Shown one piece after another: positions 11,588 to 23,200 of a stretch of DNA of 34,455 nt. Position 1 is the first letter of the stretch. Each line of letters starts with the position of its first letter. The position numbers and the translations under genes were made by a program. Under the pieces are notes generated by a model, which saw nothing but the letters and a program-made list of their open reading frames with translations, was not told where the DNA came from and did not search any database. The stretch comes from Lenisia limosa. Its lineage: Eukaryota > Breviatea. Where the stretch lies: positions 1-34,455 of the forward strand of contig LPNZ01006643.1 of assembly GCA_001655205.1 (NCBI GenBank), given 5' to 3'.

Positions 11588-14500
11588 CTATTTCTTCGGG
11601 AACAAACAGGTCATGATCAGCCCCACCAAAGACACTGATGAACATGCCAAAAAAACAACTTCCAAGCCTAAAAGTTAAAAAAACAGCTCAATACAATCAC
11701 TAAATCACCCCCCCCGCCCGCCCACCAAAATGATCATGAAGAGGCTGCATCATAGAGGCTCCAATAACAGCACCAACCTGAATGGTTACCGTCGCGAAAT
11801 TTATGACAGTAATATCTAATGATATATCACTCAATGTTTGATGATGCACCTTCATGTTTCATTTTACTGTCCATCAAATCAACAGACCTTGCCACACGCA
11901 GCTGCAAGACCATGTCCCAAAGGCCGCACAGAGGGCGGGAGAAGAACAGTGGGCCAAATGAAGGTGCTGGAGTTGGGGCCGAGGTTGGCGAAGATGAAGG
12001 ACGTAGTATCTGTGGTGAAGCCATATTAAAACTAGGAGAGAGGGGGGGGGGGGTCAAANNNNNNNNNNNNNNNNNNNNNNNNNNNNNNNNNNNNNNNNNN
12101 NNNNNNNNNNNNNNNNNNNNNNNNNNNNNNNNNNNNNNNNNNNNNNNNNNNNNNNNNGTACCCCTCCAGCAGTCTTCCACCCTCACCCTGCCTTCTCTAA
12201 CCAATTAACTAAGCCAGCCCGGCATACATATTCCCACAAAGAGTGTCGGTATTGAAGCTATGTCATCGAAACGCACGCTCAAAGTGACAAAAACAAGCAT
12301 CATTCCTAGGGTGGGGTGATACGCACAAAGGGAGAGGTGAATAATGCTCATTATTCCAGAAGCGGGTGGTGGTGATTGAAAAGTGATAACTTTTTTGGTT
12401 ACTTGAATCTAATAAGAATCTAATAAGAAGATTTACTTCACACATACGCATACGCAAACACACACACACAATCTGTATCCCCACCTGTGAACCCTATGGC
12501 TTGCATTGAGCGAAGTTTTACGCCCAAACGACGTGCTATTATTGCAAGGGGGAATCCTACAGAGTTACTATCTCTCACATCAGACGAATACAATTGTACC
12601 AAGTGCGTTAAATTTCTGAAATTACCAGCTTTTGAGATTTTACTGTTCTTCTTCCCATCAACAAGACAACATCCTCAAAAAAAAACAGTATAATACATAC
12701 TACACATGATAGAGTATAACATTTTATGTACTTTTTTTTTGTATTTCAGCTCATAACAAAGTTGTACAATAGACAAGATGATCAGGAATATTTGGCTTTT
12801 TTTCGCATGTAATATAATCGAGGTGTGTGTTGCTATTTACACTGTCAATACAAATGCTCCCAGTTACCAAGGAATTGGAGCAAACTGAGTATCAAGTTGT
12901 AGATGATAATGTCAGCTAAGTCGCTTCTCTCTGGCCTAAAACATCAGATATTGAGGTGCAGCTGTGCGTTTCCAACAATAACAACAAGGAAATTGCTAAC
13001 AATGTTTTCAATTAATATTGTGGACCAACTTTTCGACATCTTCATGGAAGGCTTTCTTGAGTACTACGGCTGAGAATACTGTGTTGGCATAGAACACAAT
13101 GTCAAATATGAGCCATGTCAGACCACACAGTGTGACTTTGCCAAAGTAGTTCTTCAACAGCTCTTTGAACGGCGAAGATGGCGCTGTCTTCTACTCGCAT
13201 CAAATGGAAATGGAGGATTTGCCAGGTCTCCCACACGTCACATCAAACGATAATTGTTAGTTACCTTGTTTGATGCGGAACGATCAGTCACAACCAAGAA
13301 GAGGATGACACTGAGAGTGGTAATCCCGGCAGCGGAGCCAGCAAGCACTCGGTACACTGTCAAAAGAGAAATCTGGGGAGGGAATTAAAATGGAANNNNN
13401 NNNNNNNNNNNNNNNNNNNNNNNNNNNNNNNNNNNNNNNNNNNNNNNNNNNNNNNNNNNNNNNNNNNNNNNNNNNNNNNNNNNNNNNNNNNNNNNNNNNN
13501 NNNNNNNNNNNNNNNNNNNNNNNNNNNNNNNNNNNNNNNNNNNNNATATTGTATTTAAATATATATATAATAGTATATGATAGTATGTGAAATATATGAT
13601 ATAATACTATGATAGATATATACAATATATTGTACTTTAATGAGTAAAATATGATATCAAGTTATTGGTATTTAGAGCAAATATATTGGATTATAGTATA
13701 ATAATAATTCACCCAATCATTTGCCTTACAACTCTGTGCACCTCCACAGCATACCAAATAAAATATCATTTTACACTTTTAATATATCATATGATTAAAA
13801 GTAATATCAGGCCGAAGCCATACTTGAAAAAAAGTCATTGCAAAAAAATATGTGAGAATCTACCTTTTCATAGTGCAATAACGCCGCAGCTGCACCATTA
13901 GCCACAATAAGACCGGCACCCTTGAATCGTAAGAAATGCCAACAAGAATGCCCCAGGGCTTTTCACAGTGAAACACCAATCAACTACGACCTGACAGTTT
14001 CAGCAAAGGATATCAAACAACAGGAATACAAGTAACGTTTTTCAAACTCACATATTTAAAAAAACCATGTGACCAAATGAATAATCCCCTCCCTAATGAA
14101 TCAAAATAGCGCCTCACATTGGCAGAAAAGACCACCAAAGTTCTGAGCTGCCTCTTTCTCATAACCAAGACATCTTCAGGCGCATCATCCGTTGAGACCT
14201 ATAGAATAAAAGGGGGAAACGGGGGTGGGGGGGGGGTGAAAATTGCCCGTTAATTCCAACATATCACCGTATATTTAATGAAGTGTATTCATGTGACTGC
14301 TCACATTCCTTTCTGTTTCATCTTCGGGAGTGCTCAAAAGAGGCGAACCTTCGCGAGGGATTAATTGACCATTTGAGCTAGTATGGGGTATCTGTGGAGT
14401 GAAACTAACCCCAAAAATAACAAAGAGTCGAAGGAGGGACAACAAAAAGTCTCAAATGGCGAAGGAATATCTATAAAAAGCACCAACATGCCATATTCCC

Positions 14501-16621
14501 CAAACAAAATAGGGAGGCTGGAAAACAACAACCACATACACTGACATTGTCGTTCTCCTGCAGTTGCTGTGGAGGTAAGAAAATACAATGGAAATGGTTT
14601 ATTATGCATAAAGTACTACAATAATGGCCTCAAATGTAATAACACCTCCTCGCACCTCTTGAGGGGACCTCCTCCCACCTCTTGAGGGGACCTCCTCGCA
14701 CCTCTTGAGGGGACCTCCCTCGCACCTCTTGAGGGGACCTCCTCCCACCTCTTGAGGGCACCTCCTCCCACCTCTTGAGGGGACGACGGAGTATCCGGTA
14801 CCTCCTCCGGGGTGGCAGCCGAGGCAGCAAGCGTGGCGCACACTGGATATGTTCCGCCAACCTGTGGTGGTGACTTATGGTTCCGAAGAAGGGATACACT
14901 ACGGTCGAAGACAATTGGTCAATAGTCTTCGAATACAGTATTTATCCAAGGTAATAGGCTGCTTGTTGTCTCATTTGGGATTGAGATGAAGCAAAAACTA
15001 TTTGGAAAAAATGTCCTTCTAAAATCTATAAGAGTTAATACAGACTTCGTAAATTGGTTGAATACCCCATAAAAGAACCATGAAGAAATGATTACACTAT
15101 ATTAAATATATCTATAGTATTATATACTATAATATACAATATAATACATGTACATACTATATAGTATATCAATATAGTATATAATATAGTATTATATAAT
15201 AGATAGTATATGTAATTATTATTCTGTTTTGAAAAGGGTGATTAGATACTACCTCCAAAACAGTATTTCACTATTATAAATAGCTTACGCCAATAGCCAC
15301 TACAAATCGTGCAGCCGCGAGGTAAAACGCCTCTTCTGCTACTGCCGATGCCAAAGATCCCAAAGCAATCAAAAGACCGGAAAACACAAGGGCAAATACC
15401 AAGCCTTTTGGGCCACCTAGGGTCATTAAGCAAATGATTGGGGAACACGAGATGATTGAAGGCGATCTCCTGTTTTCGTTTTCGTTTTCCCCTTGTCCTT
15501 TAATCCCCCTCCCCCAAATAATTGCTTACTTGCCATATGTCCAATCGTGAAGTCTCCAACAATGACACCTTTACAGGTTAATAGGAAAATGAGTCAATTA
15601 ATGACAATGGCAAAGTCATTGCTCACCTCCATCCAGAGAGCTTTTCGAAATGGTTTGGTTTACACTGGTGTGTATAGTGAATGATAAAATATTGTTTATA
15701 TAATGTTGTTGTGTTCAAACAGTGCCGATATCAACAAACAGACCTCGGTTCAGCACCAGCGTTTTGGTGGTTGTTTGAATATTCTAGGCACCNNNNNNNN
15801 NNNNNNNNNNNNNNNNNNNNNNNNNNNNNNNNNNNNNNNNNNNNNNNNNNNNNNNNNNNNNNNNNNNNNNNNNNNNNNNNNNNNNNATCAAAAGAATCTT
15901 GAGAGTAAGAAATGTAATAGGATATTCAGGAAGCAAATTGAAGGACAGCCAGTGCATTTGTCACCAAGACAGCTGAAGTTTTATGTCATCCCTATAAGAG
16001 CTTCATTTCCACTTAAATCGTATTTTTTTTTATTTTCAAATGGAATTTAAGCCCAAACCAACCATTCAGGTGTTTTAAAGGAAGCAACATCTGGCATACC
16101 GGGTTAATGACAAGAAGGGCAAAGTTGGAAGCAAGAAAGTTGAAGAACAGCACAGCAGTCACCGCAAAAGGCCCCCATGCTCTTTTCCGGGCTATGTACT
16201 TCACAGGAGCGTTTTCAGCCTGCAACATTAAGTCAATCAAACGGAAGTCATTAACTTGTATAGTAGTAGAAAAGAGACCAAAGCCACAATGGATTCCCAA
16301 AAATCTCAGTGTGTACCTTGTCCAACTTGGCCTGGTCGGCTTCACTCCTGAAGTCCCTTCCTCCCTCTGTGGCATCGACATGGTAACGCTTGTCTGTGAA
16401 CGGCGAGTTCTCCAAGCCTTCATTGAGAGGTTCAATCCTAACGGTCAAGGGTGACAAGTTTCCAGATAATAAATAGTATTGTATATTTCTTCTCACAAGT
16501 CATTACAAATGACTGAAAGAATATGCCTGCCTGAATACTCATTAACTTTTAATGTATTGAGATTATTAGCCTCATACCCTTCAACAATGTCAACGTCAAC
16601 CACCGCGCCTTGATCGGACAT
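11588..16621 (-). CDS. PHS-family phosphate transporter-like MFS protein
   Basis: A 12-helix major-facilitator transporter of the phosphate:H+ symporter family (Pho84/Pht1/PiPT type), predicted to import inorganic phosphate across a membrane. The start is MSDQGAVVDVD at 16621. Recognisable pieces in order: TM1 ending ALLVINP (16100-16219), the motif A region VGDFTIGHMASGPKG (about 15533-15577 plus 15289-15416), TM4 VGGTYPVCATLAA (14772-14861), an acidic S/T/P loop (14305-14391, 14118-14198), TM5 VVFSANGAGLIVANG, TM6 VYRVLAG (13265-13372), TM7 TWLIFDIVFYANTVFSAVVL (13026-13187), TM9 (12228-12305), TM10 FANLGPNSSTFIWPTVLLP and GHGLAAACGK (11888-12009), TM11 (11726-11777), TM12 and a short tail (11588-11667). 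The usual family signatures GGDYPLSA and FGPNTTTF are matched with changes. Exons around 15600-15790 (beside gap 15793-15886) and between TM7 and TM9 (12490-13025) are not resolved. Several residues tied to proton coupling differ from the family. Confidence 0.9.
13546..13640. repeat. AT-rich repetitive island in transporter intron
   Basis: Nearly pure A/T sequence built from short ATAT, TAGTAT and ATGATA words, directly after the gap 13396-13545, inside the intron between the TM5 and TM6 exons of the transporter. Similar islands occur at 15095-15215 and 31001-31111. Confidence 0.6.
14644..14782. repeat. 23-bp minisatellite, six units
   Basis: Six head-to-tail units of ACCTCCTCGCACCTCTTGAG plus GGG (23 bp; the fourth has one extra C) with G/C variation at one position and one G to C change. 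On the transporter's coding (minus) strand each unit reads CCTCAAGAG followed by GTGGGA, GTGCGA or similar, so every unit includes a possible 5' splice site. The exon encoding TM4 is predicted to end in the first unit met by transcription, at 14772. Confidence 0.9.
15095..15215. repeat. AT-rich palindromic island in transporter intron
   Basis: About 120 bp of almost pure A/T made of TATAGTAT and ATACTATA words. It includes the perfect 14-nt palindrome ATACTATATAGTAT at 15154-15167. It lies in the intron between exons 14772-14861 and 15289-15416. Confidence 0.7.
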
Positions 16622-17009
16622 GATCGGCACACTTACAGAGATCTATGCTGTCGCGTATGGCCTTTTTCCACGTCCTTCTCTTCTTATCTTCTTGAAAAGG
16701 ATGAAAAGGGGAAAGAAGAACCTCTAAACGTGTGAAAAAGGAAATGTCTAAACCCTGCATATTCTTGTATATAAAGTCATCATCAAAAAAAAATTGCATC
16801 GACTCTTCTCTGCTGTACTAAATTAAATACACGCTAATTGCAAGCGATATCTTGTTATTTGGCCTTGGAAGGAGACCTTTTGTTTTTGCTCCCATAGTTC
16901 AATGGACAACCGTTACTGACTGCACTATTTCCTCAAGCTACTGTGGAGATAAAACCAACATTGTTTTAGTAGTAGAAACTGAGCGTTTGCCACCTTGCGG
17001 CAGGGCCAG
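16622..17009. promoter_or_regulatory. Shared divergent upstream region
   Basis: These 388 bp separate the start codons of the minus-strand transporter and the plus-strand coiled-coil gene and must hold the 5' leaders and promoters of both. A TATA-like TATATAAAG lies at 16768-16776 on the plus strand. Position is known; regulatory function is inferred. Confidence 0.4.
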
Positions 17010-19407
17010 ATGAGCGTCTACGACCCGACTGAGATCCTTAGGTCCCTGCGCCTTGGCAGTAGTACAGCCACTCTCGCCACCACCCATCATGGTTAGTTTT
17101 CCTGGTCTTTTTTTGACAGGTTCTCCCAATATACAATTGTCTCATATTCTAGCTCCTTCCGAACCGATCAGCCAGTCACCCATTGCTCTTGTGAACCATA
17201 GTCCCAATCTTCCCACCACTCCACCTACCACCCAGCAAGTAAGCTTGGTTAGATTGTAAACCCTCTGAATACTATATTTTTCGGCCATTTTCGGACTATG
17301 TTAGTGTCAAACCAAACTCATATTTGGCTTAGTGAACCTGCATGATTTTTACTCGTAACAAATTTCAACATCCATTCAAGTCAGCTCAAAATGGCTATTG
17401 ATATTTTAGGAGGCTCCAGCTTTCGAATATAACCCACGACATTTGATTTCTACTCAGGTTGGCTTGGCAAGAGGTAATAATATCCCTAAGAGATTATCAA
17501 TCTGTATTTCACCTCTTCAGTCGGTCCCGAGTATTCTCCGAACACGCTCATTGGAACCTTCAACGGTCATGCAGGTGAGTGTTGTGGCTTGTTTTCTACA
17601 CAATTCCCAAAAACGCTGAATTCTTCGATATATTCTCCATTGTATGAAGCCTTCTTACAGATAGGGTGAAACATCACGTGGATTTAGATTTCCTTCTCAT
17701 TTTATAGGGTAATGCGTCTAATATTGATGATAATGACTTCTCTCCTACTGAGCCTGCAGAATCTGGTATGATGACTGGGTTTGTTTGACATAAATGATAA
17801 ATAGTATCGTCCCACCCTCATTAGGATTGAGTTTCTAATCAGTCTTTGCTTTGCATATGGATATTGTAATTCTCTGTTTCAAAGAAAATGATATTGTTCT
17901 TTGATGTTTATTGTGCAGTTGGAGGACGGACGTTGGAAATGGGTATTGCCGACACAGCGTCAATAGTGCAGCGATGGAACAGCTTGGTGGATCAAGCCCA
18001 GACTGGAACGGAAATCAACGGTGGGAACTGCGTTTATTTCTCATTGTAATAACTAGTGCTTTGCTACTGTCCGAAAAAAATCGTCAAAATATCTAGATAT
18101 TCGGACTTTTAGTGATCATAATGAAACACTAATAATATCATACAATTGAAATATCGTACAGCTGTCTGTACAGAGTTGTAAGGCAAATGATTGGGTGAAT
18201 GAAGAGTACACTAGAATCCAATGATGGTGTGGACGCGGTCAGATATTCTGTGTTTTCTATTTCTCGTTTCTACATATACTAAGTAGCAGCACTTAAAGTT
18301 TCTCACTCTTGCAGTGCAGAATCAGATTTACGAGAATCTCCACCAGCAGCATATTGAGCTATTGGAGCAGTATAACATTTTGGAGTCAAAACACACTGCA
18401 CTTCAAGAAGACAACCTGTGTGTTATTTGTGATACAAAAAATACTGAATATCAAATGACCTGTTTTTGTATTGTTTTTTGTTATTATTATTTTATTTTTT
18501 TCTGTCTTGATCCATTGCTTTTATCAACTCCAAGGAATTCCGTGTTTTATGGTGCAAAATATTGAATAGTATGGAAGAAGTTCAGTTTTTGGATGAGCCG
18601 AAGTGAAGCCTCAATTAAGTTTTTAGTGAAGCACTTCGGCAGTTGGACGAGTTCAAAAATGTCCATTCAGAAGTGACAGACTTACAAAGTGGGCAGTGTT
18701 AGAGCATGCTTTTATAATGGACAAAAAGGGTATACCAAACCATATTCATAATAGTGTGTATATCATTTTCTCTTTTGAGAAACGTCATATGATTTCATTC
18801 ACAATTATGTATTCTGTGCTTTGAAGATAATATATGCGCACTTACCCAGTAGTGGAAGTAAGCTATCTTCAAGAACAGCTACGACTAGCACTTGAGGCTC
18901 AAGAGGTGAGACACTCAACGGCCTGAAGCACAGAATCCAATCTTTTTTATTTGTTAATCAAATTTCTGTTCGCTTTCACATTTCTCCAATACCCCTTACT
19001 TGACCTCACTTCTTCATATAACACTCAGAGTTGAATCGTGTATAACATTTTATTGGGAATCGGTTCAATCAATAGTAAGATTACTGTAATGTCTGATACG
19101 CCCTTTCTGACACTTTTCTAAGCAATATGACAAATTAGTTATTTTATTTCAATTAGTACTTCATTCTACAATATGAACACCAGAGTCCTACTTTTACTGA
19201 TGACTATAGTCCGCCTTAAACGCAGCTGCATCTGAAGCTCGATGCCGTAGGGATGCCGAGAGGGAGCTGAGGAAGGCCCGAGAGGACCTCGACCGACCCG
19301 CCAATGCCCATGCCAGCCTGGCCGCGGCTGAGGCTGGACGGAGGGCCCAGCTGCATGTTATGAGCAAGCTTGGCCAACCTTCTCGAGGGCCTCCAGTTGT
19401 GTCGTAA
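17010..19407 (+). CDS. Coiled-coil protein of unknown function, 293 aa
   Basis: No family recognised. Ten phase-consistent exons (17010-17091, 17120-17238, 17410-17457, 17521-17574, 17708-17765, 17919-18020, 18315-18417, 18627-18688, 18850-18905, 19210-19407) sum to 882 bp, exactly 294 codons with the stop. Start is MSVYDPTEILRSL. Residues about 1-130 are rich in S, P, T and N and look disordered (IQLSHILAPSEPISQSP, NLPTTPPTTQQ). From about 140 to 270 the chain has heptad-like, charged segments (NQIYENLHQQHIELLEQYNI, SYLQEQLRLALEAQE, RRDAERELRKAREDLDR) typical of a coiled coil, ending in a short PSRGPPVVS tail. No membrane helix or signal peptide is seen, so a cytoplasmic or cytoskeletal or trafficking scaffold is possible. 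The last exon is far more GC-rich than the rest of the gene. Confidence 0.7.
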
Positions 19408-20215
19408 GCTGGGAGGGGTGGAAATTGGGGAGGGGGGGTTGCAGGTGTAAGGAGTGGTGGAGCGAGTTAGGAAGGAGGATTACTTAGGGATCGCTAGTGG
19501 GGGAGTTTGGTTGTTCTTATCGGGTCTGAACGGCTTTGGGATTTAAGTTAACAATTTTTGTTACTTTGCATCAAATCAGACCCTCATTTTCAGAAGGCTC
19601 ATACATGATGTATGTATGTAATAAAGTGGTTAACTTTCCCTTAGGCAGCCGCAAGGCAGACCACCCTTCATGTCGCGAGTTGCCTTATCATCGTCGCATA
19701 TCGCTGCTAATCCAAAAGTGAGCCGGATACGATTACGACCATTGAAACTTGAGCCTCTTTCGGTACTCAAAGAATGTACAATTATATTTTCCATTTTTAT
19801 GGAACCGTGAAACTCGAATAGAAACCCGTATCTCTCAACCGTGTTCCTTTATTTTATTTTTCTCTTCGCTCTGTGGGATCGCTGGTTTGTGTTTTGAACC
19901 GCCCCCCCCCCTCACAAGACTTTTGTGTCAATTTCATTTCTCAGGTGGCAGCGTTGAACCCTAGCCACGCGGCAAAGGTTATGCCGGTTTGAGGGAATGC
20001 TGTCGTAGATGGATTTGAAGTTCTGTTGACGATATTTAGAAGGCCAGTAAGGCGACCCCTATTCCGGTAGTGGCGGTGAACATTGATTAGGTCTTTTTTT
20101 GTAATTTTCTTTGTAATGGTTCCAATGTACTTTAGCTGTAAACTACAAATAAATAATGAAGCACTGCCACTCGCAGCTTCGAAACAGAACAAAAACGAAA
20201 TGAGAAACCATACCA
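19408..20215. other. Convergent intergenic region
   Basis: About 800 bp between the stop codons of the coiled-coil gene and the site-1 protease gene. It starts with a G-rich stretch (19408-19450) that continues the GC-rich last exon upstream, has a C run near 19902-19911, and is otherwise unremarkable. No gene supported. Confidence 0.6.
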
Positions 20216-23200
20216 TTAGATGGGAAGAGACTGCTGGTGGTGTCGCAGTGTGACCTCGCGTTGCCTTCGTGTTTTGGCGTTCTGAGACCTGACCAACGAG
20301 AGTACCACCAAAGCAAGTACGCCACAGGCCTGTGCAGTTAGAACTGACATTCTTCTACATTGTCTTTTTTTTTTACGTTCCTTGATTTGAGAACCCCAGC
20401 ATACCGAGAACGCAAACGCAACATAGATATTGCTTGTGGCTGAGACCGTAGGTTTCGGAGTGCCTGAAGGCGGGGCCTGGAACTGAAGGGGGCTTTCCTC
20501 ATCATCCATATCCACCTTGGTGAACGGATGGCTGTGCTGAAGTGGTAAGTTTCACTGTGAGAAAGATATAGCTCCCCCCCCCCCAGCAATATTTATAACA
20601 TTCTCCCACACAAATAATAATCAGAAAGAACTATTTAGCATTCCTACCACCATCTCATTTCAGAGCATGTTCCTTTTCCTTCTGTTATTATAATACCTGC
20701 TTAGTTCCGGTACGCCCCCCCCCCTCATACAGTCGCGTTACACGCTGTTGAAGGCCTGTTATACAGCTCAGTAAGGTCGACTTCAGGCCACGTCATCGGA
20801 ATGTTGGTGTTGTCCACGAAGGGTGTGACGAGAGCTGGGGCCTGGGCCAGCCAATTTGGGATAATCCCAAGCGAGGTGTACGATAAAAGGTCGGCAATCT
20901 GGAAAAGTGAATAGTTTGAATTTCATTTTGGACAAACCCTTTGTTTCAAAAAAGATAGAAAATCTCAAAGGTCTGGATACTTTACCAGCCCCCCCCCCCC
21001 CNNNNNNNNNNNNNNNNNNNNNNNNNNNNNNNNNNNNNNNNNNNNNNNNNNNNNNNNNNNNNNNNNNNNNNNNNNNNNNNNNNNNNNNNACTTCCGAGCA
21101 CGTGTCATCCGAATAAGTGTCGTCAAAACACCCGGTGTCCGAGAAAACAGCGATTCGCCCCCCGAGCCTCCCCGCAATATTGGTTGCCCATCTCCCTTTC
21201 GAAAACCCATCATGGTAGTTTTTCGGGACAGGAGGAGCCGGGGCGTTTGTGTGGGGTTCCGATGGGAGGTCTGAGCGGACCTTTGGACAGTTAGTTATGC
21301 TAGCAATAACATTTGATAAGATATTAATAGGATATTTAGTAAAAAAAAAAAATAGGATTTCATGAGCTTTGAAAATAATCACTTGTGTCACATAAAACTA
21401 CAATTTCAATCTCAACAGCATATTCAAAAAAAGTCAACATTTCATATTCGGAGTAGCAATAAAGATTCCCCTCTGTCCCAACCAGTTCAAATTTCTCGAT
21501 CTTTGATAATATAAATATGTAAGGACTTGTTCGGACCATATTTGATAAGGTTTATCATTTCCCTTAAGCCAGCATACTGAGAGAAGTCCAACGATTGGGT
21601 AGAGTCTTTGGGACACTGGGCCTGCTTTGAGGAAAGAAGCGGCGTCATTACTGCACTTCGTTGACGCGATTGTACCCCCAGCTGTGAATATCAGATATGT
21701 CAGCAGTGTCAAATGAATATTTGGGATCAACTGTACCACCAGTTGGAGAAGTGGATTGTAGAAGGGGCAGGAAGGTCTTCTAACACAATACTATTAAAAA
21801 CTAAATATATCGATATATAGTATATTACTATTAAATATTATCATGTTCAGAACATTTTTTACTGAAGTGAAACAGAATTTTCATCAAGTCGTAGAGCACC
21901 CCCCACCTGGCCACACTGAAATCGCAGCCCCTGATGAAATATCAATCTGAAGAGTAAACTGCGACCCTTGCAGGATGAGATCAAATGAGAAGAATATCTT
22001 GTTCATAATACGACATGTATCTTTTGACAATAGTCTAAATATCTGCCTTTTCGGTCAAATTAGAAGCCAAACAAATTACTTACCATCTTTGCTCCGAGTG
22101 CAAACTGTCCCGTAATCACATCCGATCCAAAAGCAATTCCAAAGGAGGAAAGAAGACGGTTAATGCCCGGGAGATGGCTGCCAGCTGAAAACGTTGGAAA
22201 ATGATGGGGTAAATGATGAAATAATTAGACGGAATGGGGGTTAAGACCGAGATGAAAAATGTGTTTGTAAACAGAAAAAACATACACTCAAATATCTGGC
22301 AAAATATGCGAAATAATACTTGACAAAACCAGAATATTACCAGTAAATTTCATAATATTATACGGAACGAGTGATAGGATTGGAGTCCTACCGGTGACAG
22401 GGGACCACCATTTATGACCGGAGTCGTCATAGAAACGAAGCGAGGCCATTACATCAGGGTGGTACCACTCGGGGAGAACTAGGAGGGAGAGGCCGTGTGA
22501 CACAACATCTTTTTCCAGCTAATAGCGTAAAAAGATGACATTTGGAGGGTGGGTAATGGTAATAGGTGAGGGGGTGATATATCGGAAATAATAGGGTGGC
22601 AATGGATTGATATGATCAAATGATCTGTATATATATATGATGATATTATATGTATTGTATTATTGGGGGGAAAATAAAGGCAGTTGTGTTGAGCCAAATG
22701 TAACACCTTTTGACAACTCCTCAAAAAGCAAAACAAAAGATAGAAAGAGGGGGCGCGGGCAGGGGGTAGGAAAACAATCCCAAAAAGATTCACTATCATA
22801 AGAATACCTTCATGATTTCTTCCGGTTGGAAAGCACTTTCAGGGTCAGCAATAACGAAAGTAGAATAGAGGGTGGCATCGAAGCACTGGGCAGGGCGGTG
22901 GAGCGTTTCAATGAAATAACCAGAAGCTCGCAGCAAGGTATACAACGACTAATACGTCAGCACATCTTTTATTAAAACCTTTTTTTGATAATACTCTGTA
23001 GCACCAGCTTCCCCACAAAATAAAATACTTCGTATACCCTGATACCTTGAAATTAGTATGTGGGTGGTCACCATGCCAATCAAGAGGGTCGTTTGAGCCA
23101 GAAATGCTATCACGTGGGAAGTATCCAACCGGGTATTGCAGATTATGGGCCTAGGGGGTTATTATTGACATCTTACGTACGTACCAGACTCCATCAATAA

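Noticed and set aside
14451-14483. A second 33-nt intron joining TM5-like exons in the transporter
   Set aside because: It can be drawn in phase, but joining exon 14772-14861 directly to 14305-14391 is simpler, keeps phase and leaves TM5 and TM6 where the family expects them.
14630-14914. Repetitive minus-strand ORFs translated from the minisatellite
   Set aside because: All three frames stay open only because of the 23-bp repeat; the predicted donor places most of it in an intron.
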